Below the pieces are notes generated by a model. The model was not told the DNA's origin. It worked only from the letters and a program-made list of their open reading frames with translations, and did not search any database. Position numbers and translations under genes: made by a program. Shown piece after piece: positions 32,802 to 44,113 of a stretch of 64,000 nucleotides of DNA. Positions within the stretch are counted from its first letter, which is position 1. The number at the start of each line of letters is the position of its first letter. The stretch comes from Euleptes europaea. Its lineage: Eukaryota > Chordata > Lepidosauria > Squamata > Sphaerodactylidae. The DNA lies in assembly GCF_029931775.1 (NCBI RefSeq), contig NC_079331.1, positions 23,623,720 to 23,687,719 on the forward strand, in the 5' to 3' direction.

Positions 32802-32827
32802 GGTAGCAACCGGAGTGGCCTATAGGT

Positions 32828-33152
32828 GGCTCCAGCGTGGTGCAGTGGTTAAGAGCGGTGGTTTGGAGAGGTGGATTCTGATCTAGAGAACCAGGTTTGA
32901 TTCCCCACTCCTTCACATGAGCGGCAGAGGCAAATCTGGTGAACTGGATTTGTTTCCCTACTCCTACACATAAAGCCAGCTGGGTGACCTTGGGCAAGTT
33001 ACAGTTCTATTAAGAGCTCCCTCAGCCCCACCTACCTTACAGGGTGTCTGTTGTGGGGAGGGGAAGGGAAGGTGATTGTAAGCCGGTTTGAGTCTCGCTT
33101 AAGTGGTAGAGAAAGTCGGCATATAAAAACCAACTCTTCTTCTTCTTCCACT
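32828..33152 (+). mobile_element. CTT-family tRNA SINE, full length
   Basis: Head CAGCGTGGTGCAGTGGTTAAG, tail GTCGGCATATAAAAACCAAC then TCTTCTTCTTCTTCC. Confidence 0.9.
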
Positions 33153-34390
33153 AGGACATAAATCTCTGAGTGGAACCTACACCACCTGGGAGTGGAGATA
33201 TGAACAGCCCCTGAGTTGGCCATTAACGATGTACTCCATCCCAAGACCCCTTATGGGGGTCCCCAAACAGGGGAAGGCAAGCACACAGGCACATCTTTCC
33301 CATCAGCCCCCTATGCCCATCTACCTTTGCCACTCGCAACGGTCAGCCATAGGCTGAAGAGCAGGAGGGGCAGAGCAGGAACTCCCAGACATGCGACCAG
33401 GAGACCTGATCTCATCAGATCTTGGAAGCTAAGCTGTATTTGCAGTGGCAATAAAAGCAAAGCAGAGAATCCTCGCTGTATGGATGCCAGCAACGTGTCT
33501 GAATCCATGCAATCAACTGCAGAAAGATAAGCACATATTGATAGTGCCAACCCCACCCCTACAACAGAAATATCCCTCTTCTGATGCTGAGTTTTCCTCC
33601 ACGATGGAGCTGCTGGAATGATTCCAATGGAAAAAGTCTATAGGAGCACACTGCAAATTCATATGGATTTTTCAGGAATCCAATATCCTGACCACAGAAA
33701 CTTCCTGGAATAGAAGTGCATGAAGACTTTCAGTTCCAATGTAACATTTTCCAAGTGCAAACCTCTGTGGAAATCAGTCCAAGAGTACTACCACGGGGAA
33801 CAGGCTGCCAGAGACTTTTGCCTCTTGCCTGCAGTTCTGCTCTCCATTCTATTAATAATTCCTAGCTAGTGCACCAGAATGAAACTGTGGCCTTCCGGAA
33901 AACCTGAACATTTTAAACAGCAATCTTGATCATTAGGTTTGCAACTCAGCTTCTTCTGAGCCGCATGTCCTGAAGGGGGACATGATCCACCCCCACTCAG
34001 GAAAATCAAAGCCATGGAGGACGGAGGCATGGAGTTCCGCTGGATGGACCCAACTTAGAAGGGCAAGGTGTGGCGTAGAGCTTTCCTCTTTCCTCTTTTA
34101 CATTCTCTTGTTTCTCCAGAGAACCAGAGAGAGAACCAGACCAGACCAGAGACACTAGTGAGTTGCCCAATCAATTTGTGCCAATTGATTCCAGCAGATC
34201 GTCCTTAACCGATGGCATAACAAAAAGAAATGATGGGAAGAATTGTATGCAGACGTGCAAGCACCTTTGCAGTATCAACGTGCTTTCTCGTGGATGGCGC
34301 CATTGGTCAGACAAGTACACTACTGAGGCTGGGGGGACAGGCCTGTTCAGGCTCAAGACAACAGTTGTGACTTTTTTCTTCTTTTAAAAC
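33153..34390. other. Intergenic, with a 5S SINE fragment
   Basis: At about 33398-33436 the plus strand reads GACCTGATCTCATCAGATC then TTGGAAGCTAAGC, a piece of the 5S-derived head. The rest holds nothing recognised. Confidence 0.5.
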
Positions 34391-34929
34391 ATTATTTTCA
34401 CAAAGATGTACTAACAAGGTTATTAAAAGAAAACTGGCTGAAATTCCATCTTTTCCACAAGATAGTTTCGCAGCATTCAAACAAACTATAAACATACCGA
34501 TACATGCTTAAATATACTAATTTTACAAACACAGACCATACCAATATATTTCTTAAATCCTTTCTGCAATAATTGAAAATAAAAAGAAGAAAAGTCATAG
34601 AGAAAAAGCCAAAAGAAATGGAAAGATGAAAAGACCAAGAACAAAAAAGGAAGAAAAAAGTAAAATCTGAAAGATAGGAAGAGAAAGGAAAAACTGCTCA
34701 TGGGCTGTTTATCTCTTTCTGTGTGACTCTGTTCCTCTTGGCCTTGTCATTTCTCTCTTGGTAATTCATCATTATTGTCGCCAGAAAAACTACCTTATCC
34801 ATGATTATAAATACTTCCTGCTTTTACCTATATACAGAAAATCAATAGTTTGAAAGAGAATCCCCATTTATAATCAAACTTTTTAAACCATAGAATTCAA
34901 CCATTTTCAGACTCTTTCATTTATTTGTG

Positions 34930-35700
34930 GGTTTTTTTTTACTTCTAAGTTTCTAGGACTGAGATCTGCTAAACACTGTAGGTTCAGTGTCTTTAATCTC
35001 TGACTTGGCCTCCCTAAATAGTTTGATTACCTATGGCTTCATTTTGTATTTTGCCATTTCATCTCAGTTTGTTGGGTTTCGTGGTCCTTAAAGAGACAAT
35101 TCTATAAACCATTTCTAACACAGTTAATTTCTCATGATCCTGCCCTCTCCTACTAGAAAGGAGATGTTCCACAAAGCCATAAATGTCTTGACTGGCACTC
35201 TCTGGTATCCCTCTCAAAATCAGATTGTTATTCCTAAAAGTGTTGTCCATTTCATAGATATAGGTTCAGAGAGAGACAAAAGCGAGTAAAAAGGGCCATC
35301 TATCAAAAATCCAGATTTTCCTGCATTTCAACCACTAATTTTTTGTTAAGGTAGTCAATTGCCTGGGAGGGAAGGCAGCCTAGCACAGCCCGATCTCATC
35401 AAATCTCAGAAGCAAAGCAACGGTGGTGCTTGGATGGGAGACCATGGAGAAAGTCCATGGCAAACCACCTCTGCCTCTCACTGGCCTTGAAAGCCCCTTG
35501 CTGGGGTCACCGTAAGTCAGGTCTGACTTGACGGCATGTACGTACATACAAAGTTAATTGCTTGCTCTGTCTTTTAATTGTATTTGTTAGACTTTGGTGT
35601 ACATAACTTTGAGTCAATATATCAATTTCCCATTCTTTTCTCATATATTTCAAGGCTCTTTTCTATGGTTGAAAATCTATTTTCAGTAATCTTTCCATAT
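34930..35700 (-). mobile_element. L1-like LINE ORF1 relic
   Basis: The minus strand encodes RNNNLILRGIPESASQDIYG, EKLTVLEMVYRIVS and TTKPNKLRDE, the RRM-like core of an L1 ORF1 protein. The upstream part (35550-35700) keeps weak coiled-coil-like sequence. It is interrupted by a 5S SINE. The outer limits are uncertain. Confidence 0.55.
35372..35548 (+). mobile_element. 5S-rRNA-derived SINE inserted in L1
   Basis: Head AGCCCGATCTCATCAAATC then GCTTGGATGGGAGACC; body GGCAAACCACCTCTGCCTCTC; tail CACCGTAAGTCAGGTCTGAC, TTGACGGCATGTACGTACAT. Flanks GTCAATTGCCTG and GTTAATTGCTTG look like a diverged target-site duplication. Confidence 0.82.
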
Positions 35701-38362
35701 CGTTCCAGGTGACTCTGTTTTTTGTTACAGAGCTCCTGTTGACAACATTTACATTATTCATTAAATACTGGCTTTCTTTCTTCTCATGTCTGGGATTTTG
35801 TCTCCATAATATCTACAGACTCTTTTCTCCGATGCCTAGTAACAACTCTATTCTCCTTCCTCCTTTCTTGTCTAAAAAATAAACTTTTGTGTTTTATTTC
35901 TGGATATGAGCCATTGCAATCCCCCCTTGACCTCATGCAAATTCAAAAACAACTATTCCCTACTGGAAAGGAAAAAGAAATGAATAAACAATCAGGGGTT
36001 TTTGTACAGTGGCATTGTTGTTACAGAGCTGGAGAGAATCAGAAGGGCATCCAAATCGGCCACTTCCCCCAAGGCAAACCCTCCCTGCCATCAGCCATGG
36101 GGATCCACTGCAGAAATGCTGGGGTGGGGATGGGGACCCAGGTGCCTTTCCACCTTTGGGAGCACCAACCTTCGAAACAGAAAGTTCTAGCACTTGTCCT
36201 TGCCTGGTTGGGTGCATCAGAGTCCAGGACGAAAGCCCTTTAGGAGGCCAGGAAGGGGGCGCACCAGCAATGAGGCCTCCTGTGCCGGCATCCGGGCAAC
36301 TTATGCCAGCATTAGTGGCCTCTGAGCTGGCGGGAAAGCCCAGATGCCAGTCACTGGCTGCTGCCACGGCAGTGCCACCCCGAGACGCCAGCGGGGTCTT
36401 CTGGCAGCGACCAAGCACCAGCAAAGGCCGTTCCGGCGTTCCGGGAGGTGTTCCCGGGGTATAACAATGTCCTGGGAGGCATTCCCAGGGCGTTCCGGTG
36501 CCAGCCTGGGGGCGGGGCTGCCTTTAGGCAACCTCCAAATCCCTTTCGGGCCAGGAACACCCCTTTTTGTTTTTGCACGGAGGGTTGCACAGTTTTTTTG
36601 TGCCTGCAGGAGGTTTTGGCGGGGCCGTAACCTCTTTTGGAGACAGCACAGCCATGTTGCCTCCTAAGCCTGGCGCAGGCATTCCACTCAGGAATGCACT
36701 GTAAGGATCCATTCCACATCCCGTGAAGAAGCGTTGTATGTGCTTGGAGATTTCCTGCAGTCAAACTCCACAACGATGCCACAGAAAGCAACCCAGGGCC
36801 AATGACCAATGTGCCAACCACTCAACTGGGGAAACAACTTACATACAAAACAAGTGTCTCAAAAATTGAGCCCTACGACACTTGGGCATTTGTGGCCAAG
36901 GAATTAAAGCATGCCGGAAACCGTTTCTCATAGTGTGCAGGACAACAAAACTCAGTAACCATGAGTGAGAGCAAAGCTATCCCCCTCGTGTAGGGGAATG
37001 CCGCCCCCTCCCCAGTTTAGCCGCTGCAGCTACTCCTCTCTCGGGGGTAGGCAGGAGTGACTGAGCACTGCCCTTCTGCTGCTGCTGGTTATGACTCGTC
37101 AGCAGGTCAGGTGGCCCTTGCGTTTGGTGCAGAGATTTTGGGAGGTGCGCAGCCCCCCCTCTGCCCACCATCAGACCTCCCTTACTTCCCTTCCACCCAC
37201 CTTTGTGTCTTTCCACCTACCTATGAATCCTCCTCCTTCTCACCAGCCCCCCGCCACCTGTGCTCGCAGCCACCTGTGCCATACCCACCCCTCACGCCCC
37301 AGTACTGGCTGGGGCATCCAGCTACTGTGGGTGGCTCTCAAAGAGCACTGGCCCTGTGCCACACCTGCCTGCGCTTCCCTATCAATGCTGGGAAGCTGGG
37401 AGCCTGGGGGTGTGTCGAGTGCTTGCAAAGCCAATGGGCAGGGAAAGGCAAAGGGACAGGTGTGGGGGTCTGTGACTGTAGGCCCCCAGCAGAAGCCTCG
37501 GCCCCTGCAACTGCCCCATCCCAGGGTAGGCAGATGCCGGATGGGGTGTGGTGGATGGGGCTAGTGGCCAGCAGGCTTTCCTGGCTGTGATCGGGCGCTG
37601 GTGATTGGGCATAGCCAGGGCAGGGATGCTGTGCCCGTGCCTCCCTCCACTCTATGCCCACTGATTTTTTACGCTCCTGATGTCATCTGAAGAGGGCTTC
37701 TGCAGAATACGTCCCCATGATTGCCAACGCTATCTTTGGAGTGCCATGGTAACTGAAGGCATCCAGTCAACTTTGTCATTTCCTGCACGTATGCAATTGA
37801 AGAACTTTAAAAATGCCATCAAAGAAGCCTGGCTCTAACGGGGGTGTTTAAAGGTAACCGTGAGGAGATGGGGGGGGGGTTTGCTGGGGAGGCAGGTATG
37901 GTGATGTGACAGTAGTGGTAAGAGAGGCCAGCCCATCACCCCACATACAACCCCCACCCACCCTTTAGCTACAGAGAGGGGCGGATTGGGATGCTCAAGC
38001 CACGGGGGAGCCAGCAGAACCAAGCAGCCGCTGCCAGCACTGCTGGGGGGGTGGGCACTTGGTTGGGCTTCCTTCCTGGCTGCCAGCAGCCCTCTGCTTT
38101 GGGGGCCTCTCAGGAACTTTCCCAGGGCCAATTGGCCCTTGGCAGCCTTATGAGAAAATCTCTTTTGCTCCTGCCAGTAGCAGAGGCCCTACGGAGACTC
38201 CTGCTGCGGAGTACCTTTGGTCTCCCCCCTTTCCTCACACGCTGCAAGGAAGTCTTCAGAGGAGCAGGGAGCATTCCCTCACCTGCCTCATTCACCTTTA
38301 CAGCAACGCTGGGGGTGTGTGTGTCTAATTTACCCACAAAGAGGGAGTGCGATGGACACCCC
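35701..38362. other. Unique intergenic sequence
   Basis: About 2.6 kb. The GC-rich part 36340-36720 has several GTTCC(C/G)GG-type repeats but no clear element. Open frames at 37057-37590 and 37091-37564 look proline-rich and chance-like. Confidence 0.4.
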
Positions 38363-38384
38363 CCCACACACACACACACACGCA
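38363..38384. repeat. (CA)n microsatellite
   Basis: About ten CA dinucleotides after a C run. Confidence 0.93.
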
Positions 38385-38928
38385 GTTCTCTCTCCAAACT
38401 TCCCTGCATTGTTGCTGCTGGCATTTTTCTCCCAGCCTGGCTCCCTGCCAGGATTGTGGGCCATTAGTTGGCCCTCGTTGTTTACCTTCACTGCCCCCTC
38501 ATTCTGCCCTGGAGAGAAAAACAGGAGAAGTTGCTGCTGCCTTTGACGGCTGCCTCAGTGGTTGACAGGAAGCTATTTGTCACACGGCCCATCAGAATCC
38601 ATCATGGGAGCAGCTGCTCCTCGGAGAAAACCACAAATATCTTCTTTGCAACAGCAGCTGCCCCCCTCCCCGAGACTGGATGGATTGATAAGGGGGGGGG
38701 GGGTAACAGCTCAGCTCCTTTTTCTTGTCCCTCCTCCTGGAGGAAAAGTCCTGATCCTGGGAAAAGCTATGTGGAATTAAGTAAGTGAGGCTTACTTCAG
38801 AGTAAATCTGCATTGGGTTGGGCCGTAAACAAGCCTGGCTTTTTCTAAGACGCTGCCTATCTCGGCTCCTTCCATTCAGGCCCAGCCGTGTGACGTTGTC
38901 AAAGCTTTACTGCCACCAGGGAAAGCAA
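38385..38928. other. Intergenic, nothing recognised
   Basis: Contains a G run near 38690-38702. No gene or repeat identified. Confidence 0.4.
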
Positions 38929-39000
38929 CTGAAGACGAACTTTTCAGACTTATTACTGAGACCCGTTGGACGAAACCCGTCCAGCTAGCTTCATCAGCAG
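38929..39000 (-). mobile_element. Possible third hammerhead-related element fragment
   Basis: On the minus strand CTGATGAAGCTAGCTGGACG, then TTTCGTCCAACGGGTCTCAG and AATAAGTCTGAAAAG. The CTGATGA box (plus 38991-38997) and the following hairpin are suggestive, but no GAAA box follows in the right place. Confidence 0.3.
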
Positions 39001-39925
39001 AGGAATGGGGTTTCCCCCTTAAAGAAAATCATTCTCTTGAAGTTTCCTTTCTCTCAGATCCAGTAACGTTTTATGAAACGTCTCAGCAAAGACAGGCTTG
39101 GATCTGCCATCTGGGGATAAAAGGAGGCCCTTTGTCTATTGCCAAGCTGAGCAGGAACTGAAAACACACAGGCAGAAAGATTCCTCTCCATTTCTGGCCT
39201 CAAGAATTTCAGATTTCGGCACTGATACAATCACTGCTCATTTTTTAATTTGCTGTATTTGTAGCAGCTGGGTGCCGGCCAACCCGCCCAACCCAAGCAC
39301 GTCTCACTTAGCAAGAACGCCGTAACCCACTTTATGATTTCTCCTGTCTCTGAAGCGGCATCTTTGAAGTTTAATGGAAGGCATGATTTCCACCATCACC
39401 CCCCCCCCAATAGTTACTCACCCCAATCTGTTTTATTTACACAAATGTATAAGCCCCCTTTTAACTCTTCCATTGTAAAATAATACAATTATATATAACT
39501 AAAAACAACACCTACCTCCTCAATCGATAAAATGCTACAGAAGCAGCAGTTTAAAAAGTCAGACAATTAAGATCCATAAAGATCCATAAATACAATACAG
39601 GCAACTAAGATTCATAAGAGGCTATCATAAATACAATACTTTTCAGATTTTTGTGAAACATCTGAAGAGCAAGGTAAATCTTGCAAGGAAAGGTATTACA
39701 CCTTTCTGGGGCCACCAAGGAAAAGTCTTTGCTATACAGAGGCCTTTCTGCAAGATGGAATTTAAATCAGGGCCTCGTGGGATGTCCTCAGATCATAGGG
39801 AGACTCAGATGGGTGTTGAAGGTTAAGATGTCCAGGATCCATACCATTCCAGGCTACACCTAGAGGAGGCACAGCCCAGTGTGCACGTAAGTCCAGACGG
39901 GCTCTTGGCAAAGGACTCTTCTATG
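39001..39925. other. Intergenic, nothing recognised
   Basis: AT-rich around 39420-39640 with short direct repeats (GATCCATAAAGATCCATAAA). No gene identified. Confidence 0.4.
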
Positions 39926-39927
39926 GA

Positions 39928-40115
39928 ATGCATTGCCCTGACCTGGATGGCCCCGGTCCGCCCCATCTCAAAAGTTGAGCAGGGTTGGATGGGAGACCAC
40001 CAAGGAAGTCTAGGGTCATTACACAGAAGCGGGCAATGGCAAACTGTCTCTGCACGTCTCTTGCCTTGAAAACCCTACAGGGTTACCATAAGTCAGCTGT
40101 AACTTGACGGCACTT
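39928..40115 (+). mobile_element. 5S-rRNA-derived SINE
   Basis: AGTTGAGCAGGGTTGGATGG and GAGACCACCAAGGAAGTC in the 5S part; GGCAATGGCAAACTGTCTC; tail CCATAAGTCAGCTGTAAC then TTGACGGCACTTTCC. Confidence 0.83.
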
Positions 40116-41089
40116 TCCGTCCCCATGGAATGTATAGTCTGCCCCATACTGTCTATGTTCAGCTGCACTGGAAACCATGGTTTAAGTGAAGTCACTGTGG
40201 TTAGTAGATCATGCAAAGCAAGACATGCCGCTCACTATAAGTTACAGTCCTCCAAACCAGGATGTGAAACAGAGATTGGAAACTGGTTTAGCAGCTGGAG
40301 GAAGGAAGGCCCTGATGTGAGACTGCAGGAACACAAGCCTCACCGTGTTGGGTCTGGAGCGTTTGGAAATGCAGCACATGAAGTCCCGGGTTTGACACTT
40401 TAAGCTCTGAAAGATCGTCAACAAGAGGGAAGGGCTGAAAAATGCTGAACGTAAGACTTCCCCTTTTCCAAAGAAGAACTGATGTGGGTGTAATTTCATT
40501 CCAGCCCAAAGAGAAATGCATTTTTGTGTTTTCTCTTATTTGTTTTGTATGATTTTATTTTTAACGGAAATGTCTAGACAAAGGCTGAAGTTGCTCTGAG
40601 TCCCAAGGCTATCCGAGGGAATATGGAAAGAGGGAGCAGAAAACCCCACGCACACGAACTTGCTCAGTTCTACTCCGCAGGCTTGACCTTTTGTTTTCCT
40701 GAACATTCTGCAAGGTGACGGTTGAGTAATTCGACCCCCAGCGCAAGGTGCGTCACATTCCCCAGAGGAAGGAACCGGCTCCCCTGATAATGGGCAACAA
40801 GGAACAGAGTTTGTACCCTTCAGAAGTTGGCATCAGTGATCTGGCACAGACTCCTGTCTAGGGAGCCAAAAAGCACTCTTCTGTCTCTCTCTCCCTCCCT
40901 CCCTCCCACTTGATGAAAGATTGAACCTGGACTTTTGGGGAGGAGGATCAGAAGAGTTTGCAAAACGAAGAGACCAAATCCTGCAGGCATAAAGCTGAAC
41001 TTTCTTTTCACCGGTCTACCTGGTCACAAGTGACCAGAACTAGAAGTGAGCGACTGCTGGTCCCGGTTCTGCAAGCCCCTGGGGGCTGC
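40116..41089. other. Intergenic, nothing recognised
   Basis: No gene or clear repeat identified. Confidence 0.4.
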
Positions 41090-41099
41090 ACATAAAACA

Positions 41100-41330
41100 T
41101 AAAACAGCCCTACATGGTTCAGTGGTAGAGCATCTGCTTGGCATGCAGAAGGTCCCTGGTTCGAACCCCAGCCTCTCCATTTTACAGGATCAAGTAGGAG
41201 TGATGCGAAAGACTTTTCTCTGCTTGAGACCCTGGAGAACTGCTGCCAGTCTGAGTAGACAATACTGAGCTTGATGGACCAAAGGTCTGATTCAGTAGAA
41301 GGCAGCTCAGTGTGTTCACGTGTTCATGAT
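41100..41330 (+). mobile_element. tRNA-Ala-like SINE, full length
   Basis: The head TTCAGTGGTAGAGCATCTGC, TTGGCATGCAGAAGGTCC, GGTTCGAACCCCAGCCTC keeps A and B boxes well. Tail AAGGCAGCTCAGTGTGTTC then ACGTGTTCATG. Confidence 0.85.
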
Positions 41331-41544
41331 CAGGGCCTTAAGGAGCTATCAAGCTCAGAAGGGCAGCTGGTCGGCCAGAGGCCTTTCAAATACGGCACAA
41401 CACAGCAGAGGCAACAGCCCCTCCCCCCAGTTGTTTGTCTCCTCTGAACATGGAACTTCCATTGAGCTAATGAGACTATGGCTGCAGTCCTTACTAGAAC
41501 ACTTTCCTGGAAGTAAGAGAGGCTAAATACAATGGGAAATCAGA
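41331..41544. other. Intergenic, nothing recognised
   Basis: No gene or repeat identified. Confidence 0.4.
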
Positions 41545-42569
41545 ATAGAATCGTAGAGTTGGAAAGGACCACCAGGGTCATCTAGTCCAACCCCCTACAC
41601 AATGCAGGAAACTAACAACTACTTCCTTCCACATCCCCAGTGACCCCAACCCTCCCCCCGCCATGCAGGATCCCACAATCAAAGCACTCCCGACAGATGG
41701 CCATCTAGCCTCTGCTTAAAGACCTCCAAAGACGGGGACTCCACCACCCTCCGAGGCAGTGTATTCCACCATCGAACATCCCTCACAGTCAGAAAGTTCT
41801 TCCTAATGTTTAGGTGGAATCGCTTTTCTATTAGTTTAAATCTATTACTCCGTGTCCTAGTCTCTGGAATAACTGAGAACAAGCTAGTTCCCTCATCAAC
41901 ATGACATCCCTTCAAATATTTAAACATGGCTAACATGTCTCCCCTCAACCTTCTCTTCTCCAAACTAAACAAACCCAACTCCTTAAGTCTCTCCTCATAA
42001 GGCATGGATTCCAGACCTCTGATCATTCTGGTCGCCCTCCTCTGGACATGCTCCAACTTGTCAACATCCTTCTTAAATTGTGGAGCCCAAAACTGGACTC
42101 AGTATTCCAAGTGAGGTCTGACCAATGCAGAATCCATTGGTAGTATTACTTCCCTTGATCTAGACACAATACTCCTATTGATGCAGCCCAGAATTGCATT
42201 GGCCTTCCTAGCCACCATATCACACTGTTGACTCATGTTGTTTGTGGTCCACTAAGACTCCCAGATCTCTTTCACATGTACTGTTGTCAAGCCAACTCTC
42301 TCCCATCCTGTACCTGTGCCTTATGTTGTTTCTGCCTAGGTGAAGTACTTTACACTTCTCCCTATTGAAATCCATTTTATTGCTTATGGCCCAGCTCTCC
42401 AGTCTATCGAGGTCATTCTGAACTCTGACCCTACCCTCCGGAATATTAACTACCCCTCCTAACTTGGTGTCATCTGCAAATTTGATTAGCATGCTCTCTA
42501 TTCCATCATCCAAGTCATTTATAAAATTATTAAATAGTACTGGTCCCAAGACAGACCCCACTGGTCACT
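41545..42569 (-). mobile_element. CR1 LINE, 3' kilobase with RT relic
   Basis: The 3' end is at 41545 (ATAGAATCGTAGAGTTGG). Minus-strand frames keep the CR1 ORF2 end ([32 protein letters not shown]) at 41679-42056 and the reverse-transcriptase block with the catalytic LIKFADDTKLGG motif at 42220-42561. The two parts are in different frames, so the copy is decayed. The 5' end is truncated at about 42569. Confidence 0.93.
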
Positions 42570-42951
42570 CCTCTCCAGGAGGCGCTTAGAGGCACTTAGG
42601 AGTGCTCTCTAACCTTTTAGTGGATCAGAACAGACGGGACTGCTCAGGCTAGGGTGCCAGCTTTTAAAGAGACCAATGTACTAACACCAGGTCCAGCCCA
42701 AAGGTCTTGGACACCCTTGGCCAGCCATTATCTGGGCCCCTCCCACCATCACCTGGGGGCACCCAGAGCGGATGCCCCTAAGAACCAAGCTGCTGCTCTT
42801 GAGCCGGGCACACACAGACTGGCCTGCAGGACAGGAGGAGGCAGGTGCTGATGCCTTGGGGCCTGGAAGCGGGGGGTGTGTGGAGGAAAAGCTGCCGCCA
42901 CCTGCTTTTCCTCCCTCCTTCCTGGGGGATGGAGACAAGGGCAGGGGAAAA
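42570..42951. other. CORO2B upstream flank
   Basis: GC-rich unique sequence upstream of the CORO2B promoter, with no element recognised. Confidence 0.4.
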
Positions 42952-43130
42952 CAGGCCAGGCGAGTGCCGGAGGGACCACTCAGGGTTGCGGCTTGCAGCC
43001 CCCGGGCACCCTAGGCGATGGCCGACTGCTGCCTGGTGTGTGGGCCGTGGCAGCACTCGGCCATCGCCTAGGGTGCCCGGGGGCTGCAAGCCACAACCCT
43101 GAGTGGTCCCTCTGGCACTCGCCTGGCCTG
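42952..43130. repeat. Near-perfect inverted repeat, 82 bp arms
   Basis: Left arm 42952-43033 and right arm 43049-43130 are reverse complements with about three differences, around a 15-base spacer. The sequence (GCACCCTAGGCGATGGCCGA against TCGGCCATCGCCTAGGGTGC) matches no repeat family in the window. Confidence 0.93.
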
Positions 43131-43928
43131 ATTGATGAGAAGCTCGATGAGAAGAGTTGAAAAGCGTCTGGACGTATGGATTTTGGAGAGGGGGGGGACG
43201 CTGCTGCAGGACCCCCACTTGCCTCTGGATCTCACACTGGAGGGGATGAATCTCCTGGAGGGGAGGAATCTCACCCCCCTCTGATTCTGCCCATCCGGTT
43301 GCCAGGCAAGGCCCTGGAGCCGTGCCAGGGCTTCTCCTTGCCCGCCGGCCACTCCAAGCAGCGCCTCGGGGTGCCCAGCCAGCGCCGGGCCTCAGCTGAG
43401 CACCCCCGCGGGTCCGGCCACCCCCTGCCGAAGCAACTGGCCGCCCCCTGGGGAAGGCAAGCCCCAAAGCCCAGCGAGCGGGCTCGAAGGCAGGGCAGGG
43501 GGCAGCGCTGGCGGGGAAGAGGACGCGGCGATCCGGGGGTGGCCCCCGGGGAGGGAGCGGAGTGTGGTCCTCTGCCCCCCCCCCCGGCGGTTCTTTCCCC
43601 CCGGGGGGGAGATGAGCTGCGAGGCCAGGAGAGGGCCCCCCCCCGTCGCCACCGGGAGGAGGGCCGGGGCATCTGCCCAGGGGCGGCGTCCTCGGGCCCG
43701 CACTGCGGCGCCTCGCGGCTCTGGGGCCGGCGCGGCGCAGCCTGCGGCGGGGAGCCCCGGCGGCCGGCGCGGGAGGCGGGGCGGAGGCGGAGAGAGGGAG
43801 GCAGGGAGGGACGGAGGGACGGAGGGGGGGGTGGTCCTTGCAGTCCTTGCAGCCCTTGCAGTCCCCCCGCCCTGCCCGCCCGCCGCGCGTCTTCCGCGGA
43901 GCCGCCTCGCTCCCGCCCGGGCGTCTGC

Positions 43929-43943
43929 ATGACTGTCACCAAG
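43929..43943 (+). CDS. CORO2B: Coronin-2B, first coding exon
   Basis: The exon encodes MTVTK and ends exactly at a donor, AAG|GTAAGC. Human coronin-2B begins MTVTKMSWRPQYRSSKF (recalled), and the split after MTVTK fits a first exon joined in phase 0 to the exon that starts the coronin WD40 propeller. Coronin-2B is a WD40-repeat, coiled-coil actin-binding protein enriched in neurons, linked to focal adhesions and actin dynamics. The start-codon context is weak (CTGCATGA), so downstream initiation at the next Met is possible, as known for shorter isoforms. Downstream exons lie beyond the window. Five residues alone would be weak evidence; the call rests on these plus the CpG island, the donor, and the divergent ITGA11 partner as in mammals. 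Confidence 0.8.
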
Positions 43944-43949
43944 GTAAGC
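43944..43949 (+). other. CORO2B: Splice donor of CORO2B exon 1
   Basis: GTAAGC directly follows the AAG codon. It opens the intron that fills the rest of the window. Confidence 0.75.
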
Positions 43950-43975
43950 CCCGCCGGGCGCAGAGGGGCCGAGGG

Positions 43976-44113
43976 CCGGGCTCCGGCCAGCCGCCCCGCC
44001 GAAGCCCTCGCGCGGCTCTCGCCAAGGGCGCAACCTGCCGCCGGCCGGCGGCAGGTTGCGCCCTTGGCGAGAGCCGCGCGAGGGCTTCGGCGGGGCGGCT
44101 GGCCGGAGCCCGG
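43976..44113. repeat. Perfect spacerless 138-bp palindrome
   Basis: The two 69-base arms meet at 44044/44045 (CCGG|CCGG) and are exact reverse complements. Weaker inverted similarity continues to about 43950 and 44140. It lies just inside CORO2B intron 1 and contains no repeat-family sequence. Confidence 0.95.

Noticed and set aside
36340-36720. GC-rich GTTCCGG/CCCGGG repeats as a possible element or island
   Set aside because: No ends, tandem period or second copy in the window could be defined.
39928-39990. 5S rRNA-like sequence
   Set aside because: Only the internal promoter part is similar, fused to a SINE body and tail; it is not a 5S rRNA gene.
41105-41170. tRNA-Ala-like sequence with A and B boxes
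   Set aside because: It is the head of a SINE: the same body and tail follow it in every copy, and the acceptor stem does not close as in a functional tRNA.
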